Positions 34,886 through 46,819 of a stretch of 64,000 nucleotides of DNA are shown here, in pieces. The position numbers and the translations under genes were made by a program. Origin of the DNA: Stictocephala bisonia (taxonomy: Eukaryota > Arthropoda > Insecta > Hemiptera > Membracidae). Numbering within the stretch: the first letter of the stretch is position 1; each line of letters starts with the position of its first letter. The notes beneath the pieces are model-generated. The model did no database searches. It was given only the letters and a program-made list of their open reading frames with translations, and was not told where the DNA came from. Location of the stretch: positions 2,939,010 to 3,003,009 of the forward strand of contig JAQJVL010000056.1 in the NCBI GenBank assembly GCA_035578905.1, given 5' to 3'.

Positions 34886-37098
34886 AATCGTCCTTGAAGA
34901 TCACCATTTCGAAGTAACTACTCCTAACATCTGTACATTGTAATCTGGTTCAAGAAGTAATTAATAGTTATCTTACTGCAGTTTATGAAACTTCGGATAA
35001 ACAACTGTTCTATCGTAAAACATTAATTAGTCAAATTAGCAAAAATACCAGCGTTAAAATATATTACAATAAGCACATTAAACATAAAAACTCATTTCAA
35101 AATGTGTTTGTCAAAAGTAACCATTTCAAATTAAACTAACACCTTAAACATATATGTACCTAACATGAATTCTTATGTTACCTATATTATTTGAATGTAA
35201 ATTACAAACGAATTCAGCCATTCACTACACATGAGTAAGTATTCTCACTTTGTAGACCTTTCTTAAAAATAAAACTGTAACATTATTTGGATTTGTTACA
35301 TTTAATTTAATAATTAGTTTCAGATTAGGCCCTATTATTATTGCCTCAGTTGTATTTATGCTATTCGTTATTTTATGTTTTTGAAAGTTTATAGTCATAA
35401 ACAGCTGAGAGAAGAAGTTCTGGGGCCGTCCCAGAAGTTGAACTCATCTTAAGATCCTATGTTTTGAAGTCACCTTGTTACTCTCCGATCAAGATAACTT
35501 AAACGAGAGAAATGAAAAAATATCAGAAATACATCTTTCAGTTTATTTTAACTTATCAAGGTCATGTATTGCCAATAAGTTAGAAAGTATTTGTGATGAA
35601 ACAGAATTATTATATCAATTTTCATCTAATGAATAGTTAAAATATTACAAAAGTTTTTTTTTTAATTTAACTAAATTATGTGCAAATATAAGAACATGAT
35701 CTAGGTTATTCTTGAAATAAAAAACTGTCACGAAAAAGAGGCATATTAATTGCTATCGATGTGAAAAAATACGAATTTTCTAAAGCAACAAACTAGTGTT
35801 TTTTTCATTACTTAGTATTCATAAACTACGTACTGTATTCACCAAACATTATGTTAATGCGAGTAAATGCATATTAATTAGTAAATAAAATACTAACCTC
35901 AATTTAACAAACTTTCAATTCATGAAACATTTGGGGCAAAACTGATGTTACTGACGAAATGAACGATTCAGATAGCCCAATAACGTAAAGTAATTGTTTT
36001 TACAAAAAGTGTGCCTAATTTAATTCGTATGATGTGTAGCCTAATTCGTATGGTAATATGTAATAATATTAACATTGACAATACTGATAGTAAAATGTTA
36101 ATATACTATAAACAAATTATACTATAATATACTATAAGTTGTAATTGAGCATTGCTCAATTACAACTTAGTAAAAAACGAACTATCTTTTATAGCCCATT
36201 GTAACTTCACTATCACTCTTTCCAACAGTAGGGGCAATTTTCGGGCTCTAATTTAGTTAGAAACTTTATTAAACTCGGCATTTTAATAGCTGATAAACAC
36301 GTGTAACTCATAATTAATTTTCTAATTTGGGATTAACAAATATAATATACTTGGAGCAAAATACAGTTTATTTCTAATAAATTTTACACATTTAAAAATA
36401 ATTGTGATATGTAAAGTTTAATTCACAAGTTAGGATTAATAATATTAGTACATAAAAACAAGTTTTGATTAAGACCCCTTTATTCATATTTTTTTTAAAT
36501 TACCTTCGGCCCTTAAGCCATGTTTTGAATATTTACCAGAAACAAACCATCAAATATAATATATATGTAAATAACCATTGTGGATAAGTTATATTTGCAG
36601 ACATTTGTGTTTTTTTTTATTTTCTTATTTTATCGCAAGTAGTATTTTTTATGTTAATTATTTGTGCATTTTATATATTTTTGGCTCGTTTTAATTGTTT
36701 ATATGAAATTTTCTGTTGAGATCTTTTTTCCGTTTGCTTTTCAAAAAAATAAGGTGGATACATTTTCATTGATATTTTTAAGAATTTGATTTGGTTGGAG
36801 AATATATTCTGCTAAGCTTGATTTAATTTATGAAGAGAATTCTAATAGCCTGAATATGTCCTTTGAATCATGAATTAAATTTAAAATAATAGAACAAAAA
36901 CACAATCACATAAATCGTTAGCAAATCTAATTCACCTCCTAAAATTATCATATGTTGTTAAAAATATTTCATTTTCATATTTGATCATTTTTTTAGATGA
37001 TATTATTCTACTCAAGACAGCTATTTGAACTGAAAAGAGATTTAATTTAAATATAAATAATTGGCTCTTCGGCAAATTAAAAGCGTTATTTCTTCTAC
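34886..37098. other. Gene-free stretch with a perfect palindrome
   Basis: No gene is recognised. TAAGTTGTAATTGAGCA (36135-36151) and its exact complement (36153-36169) are separated by one base. Confidence 0.5.
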
Positions 37099-37490
37099 AA
37101 TTTACAAAGAACATGCTTTTTGACGCCATTAGCGACATTTCATCTTTTCAGGGAGACGGCCCACGAGGAGTTGAACGAAAATCTTCAACGTAAGCCTAGT
37201 TCGAGTTTGGCATCATATGAAAAGTCTATTCAAGAGATTCCATTAATTGCTACAAACCGGACTTCGAGAGTTTTATCATTTCCAGAGTAGCGGTCATTTG
37301 CATGTCTAAGTAACTAATTTGATCAGTATTACTCTCAGCTTTTCAACGGTTTTAAGTAAATTATTCTGATAAAAAATTATACCTTATGGAACACAATTAT
37401 TAAAAAAAAATTAAATTATCAAATTATCTATGGAAAAAATAACGTTGTTGTGAAAGCGTTTCCATACTTTTTTCCGCTCTGTATTTAATT
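37099..37490. mobile_element. One arm of a mariner-type element (fragment)
   Basis: Homologous to 54240-54560 and, in reverse, to 55030-55260: shared phrases ACAAAGAACA, TTTTTGACGCC, CCCACGAGGAGTTGAACGAA, and the terminal GTGAAAGCGTTTCCATAC. It ends at a degraded CTCTGTAT-type terminus near 37490. Confidence 0.7.
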
Positions 37491-38217
37491 CTGGTAAAGT
37501 ATAATATTGTGGAATACAATAAAATATATTATTATTCTGCATCCAAATTATATATAGTATAAATTATATAACTGTAACTGAATTGAAGTTCATTTCAAAA
37601 CTTCCCACAAGTGTTGCTTCAAAACCGAACAACTTAGAAAAGTTCTGTTTCAAGGGATCTTTATTACTCATTGGGGGAACCAACAGCAAAATGTTTTTAA
37701 AAAAGGAGTATTATACTCCTAACCCCCCCCCCTCACTGACACCAACTCAAAATGTTCAAATTGCGACCCAAACTTTGTAATACCTCCAATGAAAGCACAT
37801 AAAACATTTAGCCTTTTGGTGAAAAAAATGTTGAAATCGCACCACCAACAGTTCAGGTGCTTTGTACAAAAAACACAATTTTTAGGCGTTTTCAAAAACC
37901 CCATTTTAACACGCCTTAAAGATAAACGTCAACATTAAGGCTTTGTCAAAGTAATAAAACGTGCCTAATTAGATAATCTTAGTGAAGTTTTAATCAATTT
38001 AGTCATTAAAAAAATATTAAAAACCTACGCATATTTTTACAGATTTTTTCCTTAATTTAGCTAAAAATATTCAAATAGGACGATATGGTTTGTGACCACA
38101 CTTTGGAAAACCCTACAAATGCTGAGTAATTTGGTATAATTTTTTTAATCGGTGCACAGGTTGTGAAGTTGTGAAACATTACTTTTTAAAGTATTCTCAT
38201 TTTTTGCTATCTTTATT
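37491..38217. other. Gene-free spacer
   Basis: Holds a small perfect palindrome AGGAGTATTATACTCCT next to a C10 run (about 37705-37732). Nothing else is recognised. Confidence 0.45.
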
Positions 38218-39260
38218 TTACAATAAATGTTCAAATTGGTTAATATTATTATTCATACAGTAGTACAATCTGTTTTTTAACTCTTGCCTAACTTTTTGGA
38301 AGGTTTTCCTTGCTATGCTTCTACACTCCATTACGATTTTTTGTTTTAAGTCCTCATTATCAACTGGAGGTGTTTTGAAAACATAAGACAAAAACGATAC
38401 ATAGAAAAAGATATCGACGTGGACACTACTAGAGAAGTCCTGGGTGTCCATGTTGGATGGTAGTCAAGGTTCGGATGTTGTGCAGGGAGGAGAACTGAGT
38501 GTCAGACTTATCAGTTAACTGAAAATCAAACCAACACTACGAGGTTCGGATTCCACGTAAATCTGTAGGTCTCGTAACTGTTCTGGCTGTTGGGCTATTA
38601 GTAAATTGCCCTTCCTGAGGAATAGTTGAACTCAGGTAGTAACCAGACTATACTCATCCACACTCATCCTACACTGATATCATCATTCATATTCGCCTTC
38701 AAATACGCACAATGTTGTGTCGGCGTCTCATATGTAAGAATGTAAGTAAGAATGATAGGTTTAAAATGGCACACATAGAATTCTAATGGGCTTAAGTCTG
38801 GTGATCTTGCAGGCCATTAAATTGTTCCTCTCCTACCGATCTACCGGCCAGGATAATGGTCAATTAACTATTGAAAAATACGAAGATGATAATGAGGAGG
38901 GGCGCCATCTTGTGGAAACGAAAAATGTTTTCATCTAAATTTAACTGTCCTATCTCATTTTCCTGATTTTCAATGGATTCTATAATAAGAGGTAAATTTG
39001 CATTTTCAAGCAAATCTACTCGTAGATATGATTCTCCATTCAATGTTCCGTCAATAGACAAGGGACCTACAATAGTGTCACCCAAAATCGCTACCCAAAC
39101 ATATCTTTACTGGCCATTGCGTTAACCTTCTACAAACAAGTGAGGGGGTTTTTCAGACCAATAACGGCAATTATGTTGGTTCGCAAAACCGTTTAGTTGG
39201 AATGTACATTCATCACTGAAACAAATATTTTACAAAATATTAACATTCTTTACCTCACTT
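38218..39260 (-). pseudogene. Mariner-type transposase remnant split by a SINE
   Basis: On the minus strand the remnant begins with FSDECTFQLNGFANQHNCRY (first catalytic D region, about 39220). It continues with GDTIVGPLSIDGTLNGESYL and LLENANLPLIIESIEN (39085-38864). A SPDLSPLEFYV box carries the third acidic residue (about 38785). After a SINE insertion, the C-terminus reads TPPVDNEDLKQKIVMECRSI ... FQKVRQELKNRLYYC and stops at 38218. The second catalytic motif region (FRFHKMAPLL) is degraded, and stops and frameshifts are present. The N-terminal DNA-binding part is not seen. Same broad family as the fragment at 48122-48334. Confidence 0.8.
38447..38765 (+). repeat. SINE inserted in the mariner-type remnant
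   Basis: GACACTACTAGAGAAGTCCT ... GAGGTTCGGATTCCACGTAA ... GTCGGCGTCTCATATGTAAG is the reverse complement of most of the copy at 60232-60570. GGTTCGGATTCC resembles an RNA polymerase III B box. Confidence 0.75.
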
Positions 39261-39479
39261 CCACCACTCAGTGCATCTCACTCGTACCAGTATCAGTAGG
39301 TCGTTTTCTAAGCGGCCTGGATGTGAGACTGTACTTAGTGTACTTACTGGAGTGGGTTATAAAATAATGTATCCAATACTCGAATATAAGGTAAGAAAGT
39401 AAGACAGCAAACACAAGAGAATGTCCTAAAGAAAGTCTTGTTATTCATTAACGAATATAAAAATGTACTATTACATCCT

Positions 39480-39836
39480 TTATTTCCTTGAACAACTTTA
39501 ACAACAACCGGCTTGGACAACAGCCGGCTTGAACAACTTCAACAACAACCGGCTTGAACAACTTCAACAAAAACCGGCATGAACAACAGCCACCTTGAAG
39601 AACAACAACAACCAGCTTGAACAACTTGAACAACAACCGGCTTGAACAACTTCAACAACAACCTGTTTGCACAACAACCAGCTTGAACAACTTGAACAAC
39701 AACCGACTTGAACTACTTGAACAACAATCGGCTTGAACAACTTCAACAATAATCGTTTTGAACAACAACCAGCTTGAACAACAGCCACCTTGAACAACAA
39801 CAACAACAACAACCAGCTTGAACAACAGTACCACAG
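39480..39836. repeat. ACAACCGGCTTGA minisatellite, first block
   Basis: Irregular tandem units of the type GAACAACAACCGGCTT, GAACAACTTCAACAACAACC and GAACAACTTGAAC. Open frames on the minus strand (VVVQAGCCS repeats) are a consequence of the unit composition and are not taken as genes. Confidence 0.9.
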
Positions 39837-39837
39837 T

Positions 39838-40335
39838 ACATGTATGAGTGGGTGGGTGGGTCAGTATCATAGTACGTATGGGTGGGCGGGTGGGTCAGTA
39901 TCATAGTACGTGTATTGGTGGGTGGGTGGGTCAGTACCAGAGTACGTATGGGTGGGCAGGTGGGTCAGTATCACAGTACGTGTATTGGTGGGTGGGTTAA
40001 TACAGGTTCAATATCACTGTATGTGTATGGGTGGGCGAGTGGGTCAATATCACTGTATGTGTATGGGTGGGCAGGTGGGTCAATATCACTGTACGTGTGT
40101 GGCGGGCGGGTGGGTCGATATCACTGTATATGTATGGGTGGGTGGGTGGGATTCACATCACTGCACGTTTAAGGGTGGGTGGGTGGACCAATATCACTGT
40201 ACGTGTATGGGTGGGCGGATGGGCCAATACCACTGTACATGTAGGGTTGGGTGGCCGGGTCACTACCACTGTGCGTGTATGGGTGGGTGGGTGGGTCAAT
40301 GCCACTGTACGTGTATGGGTGGGTGGGGCTGTTCT
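39838..40335. repeat. GGGTGGGTCAATATCACTGTACGTGTAT minisatellite
   Basis: About a dozen units of some 38-48 bases, each with GTACGTGTATGGGTGGGCGG then GTGGGTCA and ATATCACT. Many units contain four closely spaced G3 runs (for example 39880-39894), a G-quadruplex pattern. Overlapping open frames of 96-149 aa are repeat artefacts. Confidence 0.9.
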
Positions 40336-40499
40336 ATTACTTGCATTTTAATCATGTAATCTGTAAGAACAATGATTTGGCCTTGCAACAATCTCATGAT
40401 TGGTCAGAATGATCTTGTACCACTTTGAGCGATCAATCAGAGCACAGATTTTGACTTGCAGAGCAAGCAGTTACAGCAACTTAGGACATTCATTTTCTG

Positions 40500-40563
40500 T
40501 GACACCCATACACATACAGTGGTATTGACCCACCCGCCCACCCATATACATACAGTGGTATTA
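40500..40563. repeat. Inverted piece of the GGGTGG minisatellite
   Basis: CCCACCCGCCCACCCATATA and two copies of CATACAGTGGTATT, i.e. the 39838-40335 unit on the other strand. The non-repetitive spacer 40336-40499 holds nothing recognisable. Confidence 0.85.
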
Positions 40564-40975
40564 ACAACTTCAACAACAACCTGTTTGAACAACAACCGGC
40601 TTGAACAACAGCCACCTTGAACAACAACCAGCTTGAACAACTTGAACAACAACCGGCTTGAACAACAGCCACCTTGAACAACAACAACAACAACCAGCTT
40701 GAACAACTTTGAACAACAACCGGCTTGAACAACTTCAACAACAACCAGTTTGAACAACAAACAGCTTGAACAACAACAACCAGCTTGAACAACTTGAACA
40801 AAAACCGGCTTGAACAACAACCGGCACGAAGAATAACCAGCCTGAACAACAACCGGATAGAACAACTTGACAACAACCGGATTTAACAACAACTGGCTTG
40901 ACCAACAACCGGCTTGAACAACAACCAGCTTGAACAATAACCGACTTGAAAAACAACCAGCTTGAATAACAAAGA
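40564..40975. repeat. ACAACCGGCTTGA minisatellite, second block
   Basis: Same unit as 39480-39836 and in the same orientation, but on the other side of the GGGTGG array. Long minus-strand frames here (to 217 aa) are repeat artefacts. Confidence 0.9.
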
Positions 40976-41044
40976 TCCTGCCTAAATACGGTACTATATC
41001 TTTTACACTTCTTTTCATTCTTATAATATTTCCAGTAAAAGTAA

Positions 41045-41300
41045 ACGTCTCACAACTCAAATTTATTACAATATAAGCACAAATGCACATATATATTACA
41101 ATATAAGCTCAACAAGCACAGACATATTACAATATAAGCACAAAATGCACATATATATTGCAATATAAGCACAAAATGCAAACATATTATGACGAGCGTG
41201 ATTCACCGAAATCGATCACGATAATATTTGTGCATTTTGTACTTGTATTGTAGTATATTTATGCATTTTATGCTTATATTGAAATAAATTTGTCTTGTGT
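41045..41300. repeat. Inverted array of AATATAAGCACAAAATGCA units
   Basis: About five direct copies of ATTACAATATAAGCACAAAA + TGCACATAT at 41065-41185. A small hairpin CGTGAT ... ATCACG follows at about 41198-41222, and then reverse-oriented units (TGCATTTTGTACTTGTATTG, TGCATTTTATGCTTATATT) reach 41282. The whole is a large imperfect palindrome. Confidence 0.8.
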
Positions 41301-42594
41301 GAAGTTTACTTGTAGTGTATATGTACCAACACGTATTATGCTAATTAAAAAACTATTTTTATAATATTTTGGTGAACATTAAAAAATAAATCAAATTTAA
41401 TCTAATAAAAAACTAATATAAGTACAAATTGAACTGATACTTTGGTAAAATGAACAGAGTATTTTTTTAAATCGGTTAAATAAATTTGTCATACACTTTT
41501 GAGTAACGTAGGCCTAATAAAACTGTCCAATAAATGATAAATAGTAAACTAACACAGCATTATCAAATTACTCCTATTATTCAATTGAAATATAGTTATT
41601 TTGCAATTTCTCTCTGATGAGGTTTAATTAGGTTTTAAATATTCATTAAGAGGTGTGACAGATATTTTGATATATTGTAACATCAATGAGGAGAAACAAA
41701 AAGTGGCCATATTTGATCAGGCCAAAATTGCAACTTCTCAGCTCATTTAATTTTATTTCAAATTTTCAAGTAACATAAGAGTGGTAAAACATTTATTTCT
41801 CTTAAACTTGTTGTATGATTGTTAGTTTGGAATTATTTAATAAAAAAAAAAAATGTTAATAATATGACACTTACATAACACCTAACGTTTACATACCATT
41901 AAAAATTTAAATATTTTCTTGTAATAATCTACATTTAAAAAATGTTTAACGAACATTTCAAAGCAAATATTATTTTTTTTTTTTTCTTAGTAACCATATC
42001 TTTCTAACCTTCCCCGTCTTTTTATATATTTCCAATACATAATCCTACACTGTTGTAGTAGGGTCGTTGGTGGTTTAGCAATATTCTAAGTACTTAGCAA
42101 TATAATTAGACAAATGATAGACAATAGCTGGAAACTCACAAGTAGAAAGAACTGTGCTGCACTATCTAATTGAGTGTTTCTTATATGCAAACTAGGTTTT
42201 AAACAGTTACTTCATAGCCCTTACATCTGGGTTTTAGAGGGATTAAGGAATTCCATTTTTTACTCGAACTTAAAATAATCAAATTTAAAAATTACCTAAC
42301 TTATACTAGTTTACAGTGCTGATGAAAATTGCATCTTGCCAATGACTAATTCTTAATTTAATCCTAGATCGGAATTTCAATGCACTATTTTTTTATTCAT
42401 GAATTTACCCTTTTTTTATTTCTACTTACAATAAGCATTTTTTTATTCCCATGAACATTTTTTCATACCTAGGTCGTAATGATCGTTAACTTGTTAATGT
42501 CACATCAAATGCTTTTGGTTTCCTCGTTCTTTATTGTTATCTGTGCAATATCCAATAACTGCAGTCATCTGACTAAGTTCATGTTCTGATTCAG
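41301..42594. other. Gene-free region upstream of peptide gene 2
   Basis: AT-rich, with T and A runs at about 41840 and 41972. No gene is recognised. Confidence 0.4.
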
Positions 42595-42595
42595 G

Positions 42596-42751
42596 TTATC
42601 AGCATCCCACAGAGGTCGACGGCGAGCTGATCTGTGAAGTACAGTTGAGGGGAACCCCCGGACGTCCGCTGTATAAAACCACCGCAGCACGGATCTGGCG
42701 TCAGTAGCTCTCTCTGTCTTTATCGTAAGGATCACTTTCTCATCTTAAAAG
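42596..42751 (+). promoter_or_regulatory. Promoter and non-coding exon 1 of peptide gene 2
   Basis: A GATA motif (TTATCAG, 42596-42602) is followed 53 bases later by a palindromic kB site GGGGAACCCC (42649-42658), which fits the Rel consensus GGGRNNYYCC. A TATAAAA box lies at 42672-42678 and a TCAGT start motif at 42701-42705, 29 bases downstream of the TATA box. A splice donor follows either at 42725 (GTAAGG) or 42752 (GTCAGT). The matching region of gene 3 (57604-57735) has the same order and spacing and shares CTGTGAAGTACAGTT just before the kB site. This is the layout of insect immune-inducible promoters. Confidence 0.8.
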
Positions 42752-45215
42752 GTCAGTAACATGGAACTTACTTGAATAATTAATTTGAACAAGCTTTCTC
42801 GTAAATTTATTAATTACTGTATATAAATTACATTGTTCAGTCTTCTATTGCATCAGACAAATCGAATAAAAAATGTCAGTCAGACAGTAAACTTTGCTTG
42901 TAGTTTGTATTATTTACAAATAAAAACCAAACAATACAAATATTTAATAAATATAAAAACTTACATTTCAAAGCATTGTATTTTCTTATTATCGGCAAGT
43001 GTTAGATCACTTTTAAGTAGTATGATAATTTGGCATTATAATTGTTTATAATATAAGGATGGGAGATATAAGAAAATAAGTACAAATAAATGTTACTGTT
43101 AAGTGATTGTTCTACGTTTAAACATAGTATTTTCAACTCAATTAAAACTAGAAAAGGATTTTTTATGTCTCAGAGTAAATATCTTGAACAATACTTCGGT
43201 TTGTTATTTTCAAGAATGGAAGTAAAACATACACCAATGGGTTTTTATGGTTTTGTGTTTTATGATATTTTTCAAAAACAGTATCATAAAAAGCATATAA
43301 AACAACATATGACAATTGTTATAGTTGTTTTATAGTTATTATTATTTATTAGTTACGAGGTTTATCGTTGTTTTTTTTTACGACCATCTCTGTTTTATCG
43401 TAAACTCCTTGGACACTCAGTTTTCTCCTAATATATATACAACATTTTTCTTTTCAAAATATATTTATTACTATGGATATCCAATCAAAAAAATATCACA
43501 TGAAAATACGTTAAAAGCAAAATATGACATATAAATAATCGGACTGTACTGCAACTATAAATATTTATTTTAATTTTCTTAAAAAAGGATGCTCCTTACA
43601 CCTTTCCTTTCAATGTGCGATGGTGGTGTAATGGTCAGCATAGTTGCCTTCCAAGCAGTTGATCCGGGTTCGATTCCCGGCCATCGCACTTACCTTTTGT
43701 ATTTTTGTTTTGTTTACACATTATATGAGTTAAAATTAATTAGAAGGTATGATATGACAACCCAAGTTTATTTCTATTTAAGGACATTAAATGTTAATTT
43801 GTTAGTTAAATGTAAACTAATGTTAATATCCCCATCCACCAAGCACCTTAAAAACGATAAACACTCAAGGATGTTTTCTTTTTGTCATGCAGAATAGATA
43901 GAACGTAACTTGCCCCTACATAAATGGTGACAGGTCTTTATATACACCGCTGTCCTCTCTGAAAATTGTAAATAGTGTATAAAAACATAAATACGTAAAA
44001 ATTTTAGAGAAAGAATTGCAGAGTTTGTCATGTAAACTAAGACATCTTCTCAACGCTCATTTTGGTTTAAAAATGCTTGTTTAGAGATATATTACTGTCT
44101 TTACTAAAATTTCTTTAAATTTTAATAATGACGTATGTTGTTTATTGAAATTGAAATTATGATCACACGTATCATATGAAAATTACTATTTTATTTAAAT
44201 CTATTTAAGACTTTTTCAGTTTTAACTAGCTATATTCTAGATTTACTTATGAAATAAAATATATTTGATTATGATTTGATATGGTATAGATCCGTTTAAA
44301 AATCATTTTTAAATACAATAATAAATAACAGCTTTTTTACCTATGAAACGAGTGACTGATATGAAGTTTGCCTTTATAACAGTGTAACCAAAATGTGGAT
44401 ACCTGATTTATATAAACAAGAATTGAAATGAATTTATTGTCATCCGAGTTTCCTAGTGCAAGCCAGTTACTGAACTAGCAGTCAGAGTGTTATTGGTCAG
44501 CAAAAAAGCATTTCCCTCCTTTGGTATGAAATTTAAATTGATAATTTGATTCTACATTTCATTAAATTGATTTTCAAATAATCAATTGTGTCTACATTTG
44601 TTCATTGAAAGTATTTGAAAGAATAACTTAAACAAAGTTTTTACAACTCATCCACCTAACGATAGTAAATATTTAAAAAATGGACTTTAGTTGGAAATTT
44701 TAAAAATTGCAGAAATATTGTAAGGAAATTTTAGTACAGTAATGAGTACTATGAAATTCTATTCTTACAAGCATATTTTAATTTAATATTAGACAGTTTA
44801 TGGAAAAAAATATATGTTGTTAATGTATCTTTGTTAAACAGCTGATTACCTTAAATAGCATCAGCACTCATTAAACATAAAAAGGTTCTTAAAAGTTACA
44901 ATTTTAAAGAAAAACTACGACTAAACTATTGAAATACATGTAAGCCAAACTATTGAATGATTGACCTCTCAAATTTCACATATTCAATTTAAGTTATGTA
45001 ACTTGTATAATTTATCCCTGCAACAATTCACTTCTGTAAAGAAATTGTGATATAATATTAAAAGTTGAGGTTTATGCATTCTAAATCCACTTTACTGCTG
45101 GAAAATGTTATAATCGTATATTTCAGATTTAAATGGATGCTTTGTACTTTTAATATTTCTAAAATAATAACTGACTTAATGCCATAAATTAACTACGAAA
45201 ACATTTTATTTTCAG
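42752..45215 (+). other. First (5' UTR) intron of peptide gene 2
   Basis: Inferred from the promoter at 42.7 kb and the acceptor TTTTCAG at 45209-45215. It contains a complete tRNA-Gly gene on the same strand (43617-43688) and no other recognisable gene. Frames at 42833-43534 have no recognisable content. Confidence 0.6.
43617..43688 (+). tRNA. tRNA-Gly (TCC)
   Basis: Identical 72-base gene to 34549 (inverted) and 61830. TTTT follows within ten bases (CTTACCTTTTG). Its 3' flank (43689-43870) is homologous to that of the copy at 34549, including ATATAATGTGTAAAC and CATCCTTGAG. It lies within the presumed first intron of peptide gene 2, in the same orientation. Confidence 0.97.
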
Positions 45216-45231
45216 GTCACCCTATATCACC

Positions 45232-46697
45232 ATGAAAGTCACAGCAGTTTGTGTGTTGGTGTGCGTGTGTGTGAGTGTGGCCGTGGCAATGCCCCAGGGG
45301 TTCCAGCAAGGAGAACAGAAGTTCCCTGGAGGTGGCAAGGACGGAGGGTGGAATGTAGGTGTGGACAAGACCAGAGGGGGAGGTACTCAAGTTCAAGCAG
45401 AAGCCCAGAAGAAGTGGGATGTGTCAGGCAGTGGAAAAACACAAGCTGAGGTAAGAATTATTATCGATTGTTAATCAGTTTATCATATTTTCCAATGAAA
45501 ACAACAGATTGCCCACTCAGGATGTACAAAACAAAAATAAGTGGGGGAGGTAGGTGTAATATTTAGCTGTTATGGGTATTCATAATGGTTTGAATCTGCC
45601 TCCTATGTATTTTTATAGTACAACAGCCGACAGCCGCTTCGCTATGGAGTGGTTTTCTAAGCTTGCTTACTCTTCGACCCGTAGCTCTCTCTCTCTCAAC
45701 CATAATTCAATACAAAATCTTAGCCTACTGCCATCCTCCAAGATAGAACAACGTTTTATAGCATAGAGAACTCCAGAAGTCTACATTATAGTGATGCAAA
45801 GTAGTGTAATTATGTTAGAGTTAGTAGAAATTACCTTACTCAATTCACAATAAAAATCAGATTACCCAAGCTTTTGTGTTATTTTTATGTTTTTTTGATC
45901 AGCCATTTGAAATAAGTTATTAAATTGAATTCATGCTAGTGTTACTGTTATGGAAAAAACGAAACGTTGAGGGGCTGTTTCTACCCCTTAAGAATGGAAT
46001 TTCGAGAAAATCTGATTCTGTGATGATTCAAAAGCTATGTTTCCTCCAAATTTCATCAAAATCTGTTCAGTAGTTTCGGATATTTCATTATGAATGAGTT
46101 CTTAGTTTTTCGTTTTATATATTAACATTATTCTTTTTAAATACAAAAAGAATAATTTTAATTCTTTTTGTATTTATGTATTGTATGTATGTAAAGAGTG
46201 CGAGGCAATTCTTCGCACTCGCTTATCTCAGCGACAGTACAAGATTGCCATATACGCACAAACTTTCCTGTTTCTCGATCTTCTATCCTGTTTATTTTAT
46301 GATTTATTAATATTATTTATTTAAATGTTTTACCAATATAACAATAAAACTCTTAATACACTTTCAGGCAGTTATTGATTTATGACATTTTTGTAGTAAA
46401 TAGACAAATTGTATAACCATTTTTCAGTATTAAAGTGCTATTTATTACTTTAAAAAATATGTTATGGTAATATATAAATATAAAATATTATGCACGTGAC
46501 AAAAAACTTAAGAGATGTAATTTTTTCTTTCTATAATGTACACTCATATTTAACTTGAATCAATTATAGAATATAAAACTTGATTCTTTACATTATAGGT
46601 CCACGGCCACTGGGATAGAACATACGGAGGCCCAAACCACGGCAACAGGGATCACGGATTTGGAGGCAGTATTGGTGGTTCCTGGGGGAAGAAATAA
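45232..46697 (+). CDS. Glycine-rich antimicrobial-peptide-like gene 2 (two coding exons)
   Basis: Exons 45232-45450 and 46599-46697, intron GTAAGA...TATAG in phase 0, give 105 aa. Residues 1-19 are a signal peptide ending SVAVA. The mature peptide lacks Cys and is rich in Gly, Lys, Gln and His. Its blocks are [16 protein letters not shown] (31-46), a Gln/Ala-rich middle, then in exon 2 [13 protein letters not shown] and [11 protein letters not shown] at the C-terminus. GGW, GGPN and terminal Gly/Trp blocks recall coleoptericins and diptericins, secreted peptides of the fat body active against Gram-negative bacteria; direct homology is not proven. The ATG has a CACC context 16 bases after a splice acceptor. 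A polyadenylation signal is at 46810. The GATA, kB, TATA promoter lies 2.5 kb upstream. Confidence 0.85.
45560..46225. repeat. Probable retroelement tail and hairpins in intron of gene 2
   Basis: AATTTCATCAAAATCTGTTC followed by AGTAGTTTCGG (about 46050-46080) is a phrase often seen near the 3' end of insect retroelements. A perfect 15-bp hairpin (46139-46153 with 46161-46175, 7-base loop) and GAGTGCGA/TCGCACTC (46196-46220) follow. Family not determined. Confidence 0.4.
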
Positions 46698-46819
46698 GGA
46701 ATCGACTCTCCCTTGAACGCTATTTATGTAATTTAAGAATACTATTCATGTAAAAAATGTTCTATTCTACTTGAAATTCAAGTGATTTGTAAATATTAAT
46801 TTATGTTGTAATAAAACTA

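Noticed and set aside
39448..41090. Many overlapping frames (up to 217 aa) with VVVQAGCC or GGWVGQYHCTC repeats
   Set aside because: All are translations of minisatellite units in several frames and both strands.
45239..45449. Frames on either strand overlapping exon 1 of peptide gene 2, and the same at 58790-59073
   Set aside because: Shadows of the conserved coding exon; they lack signal peptide or conserved exon 2 continuation.
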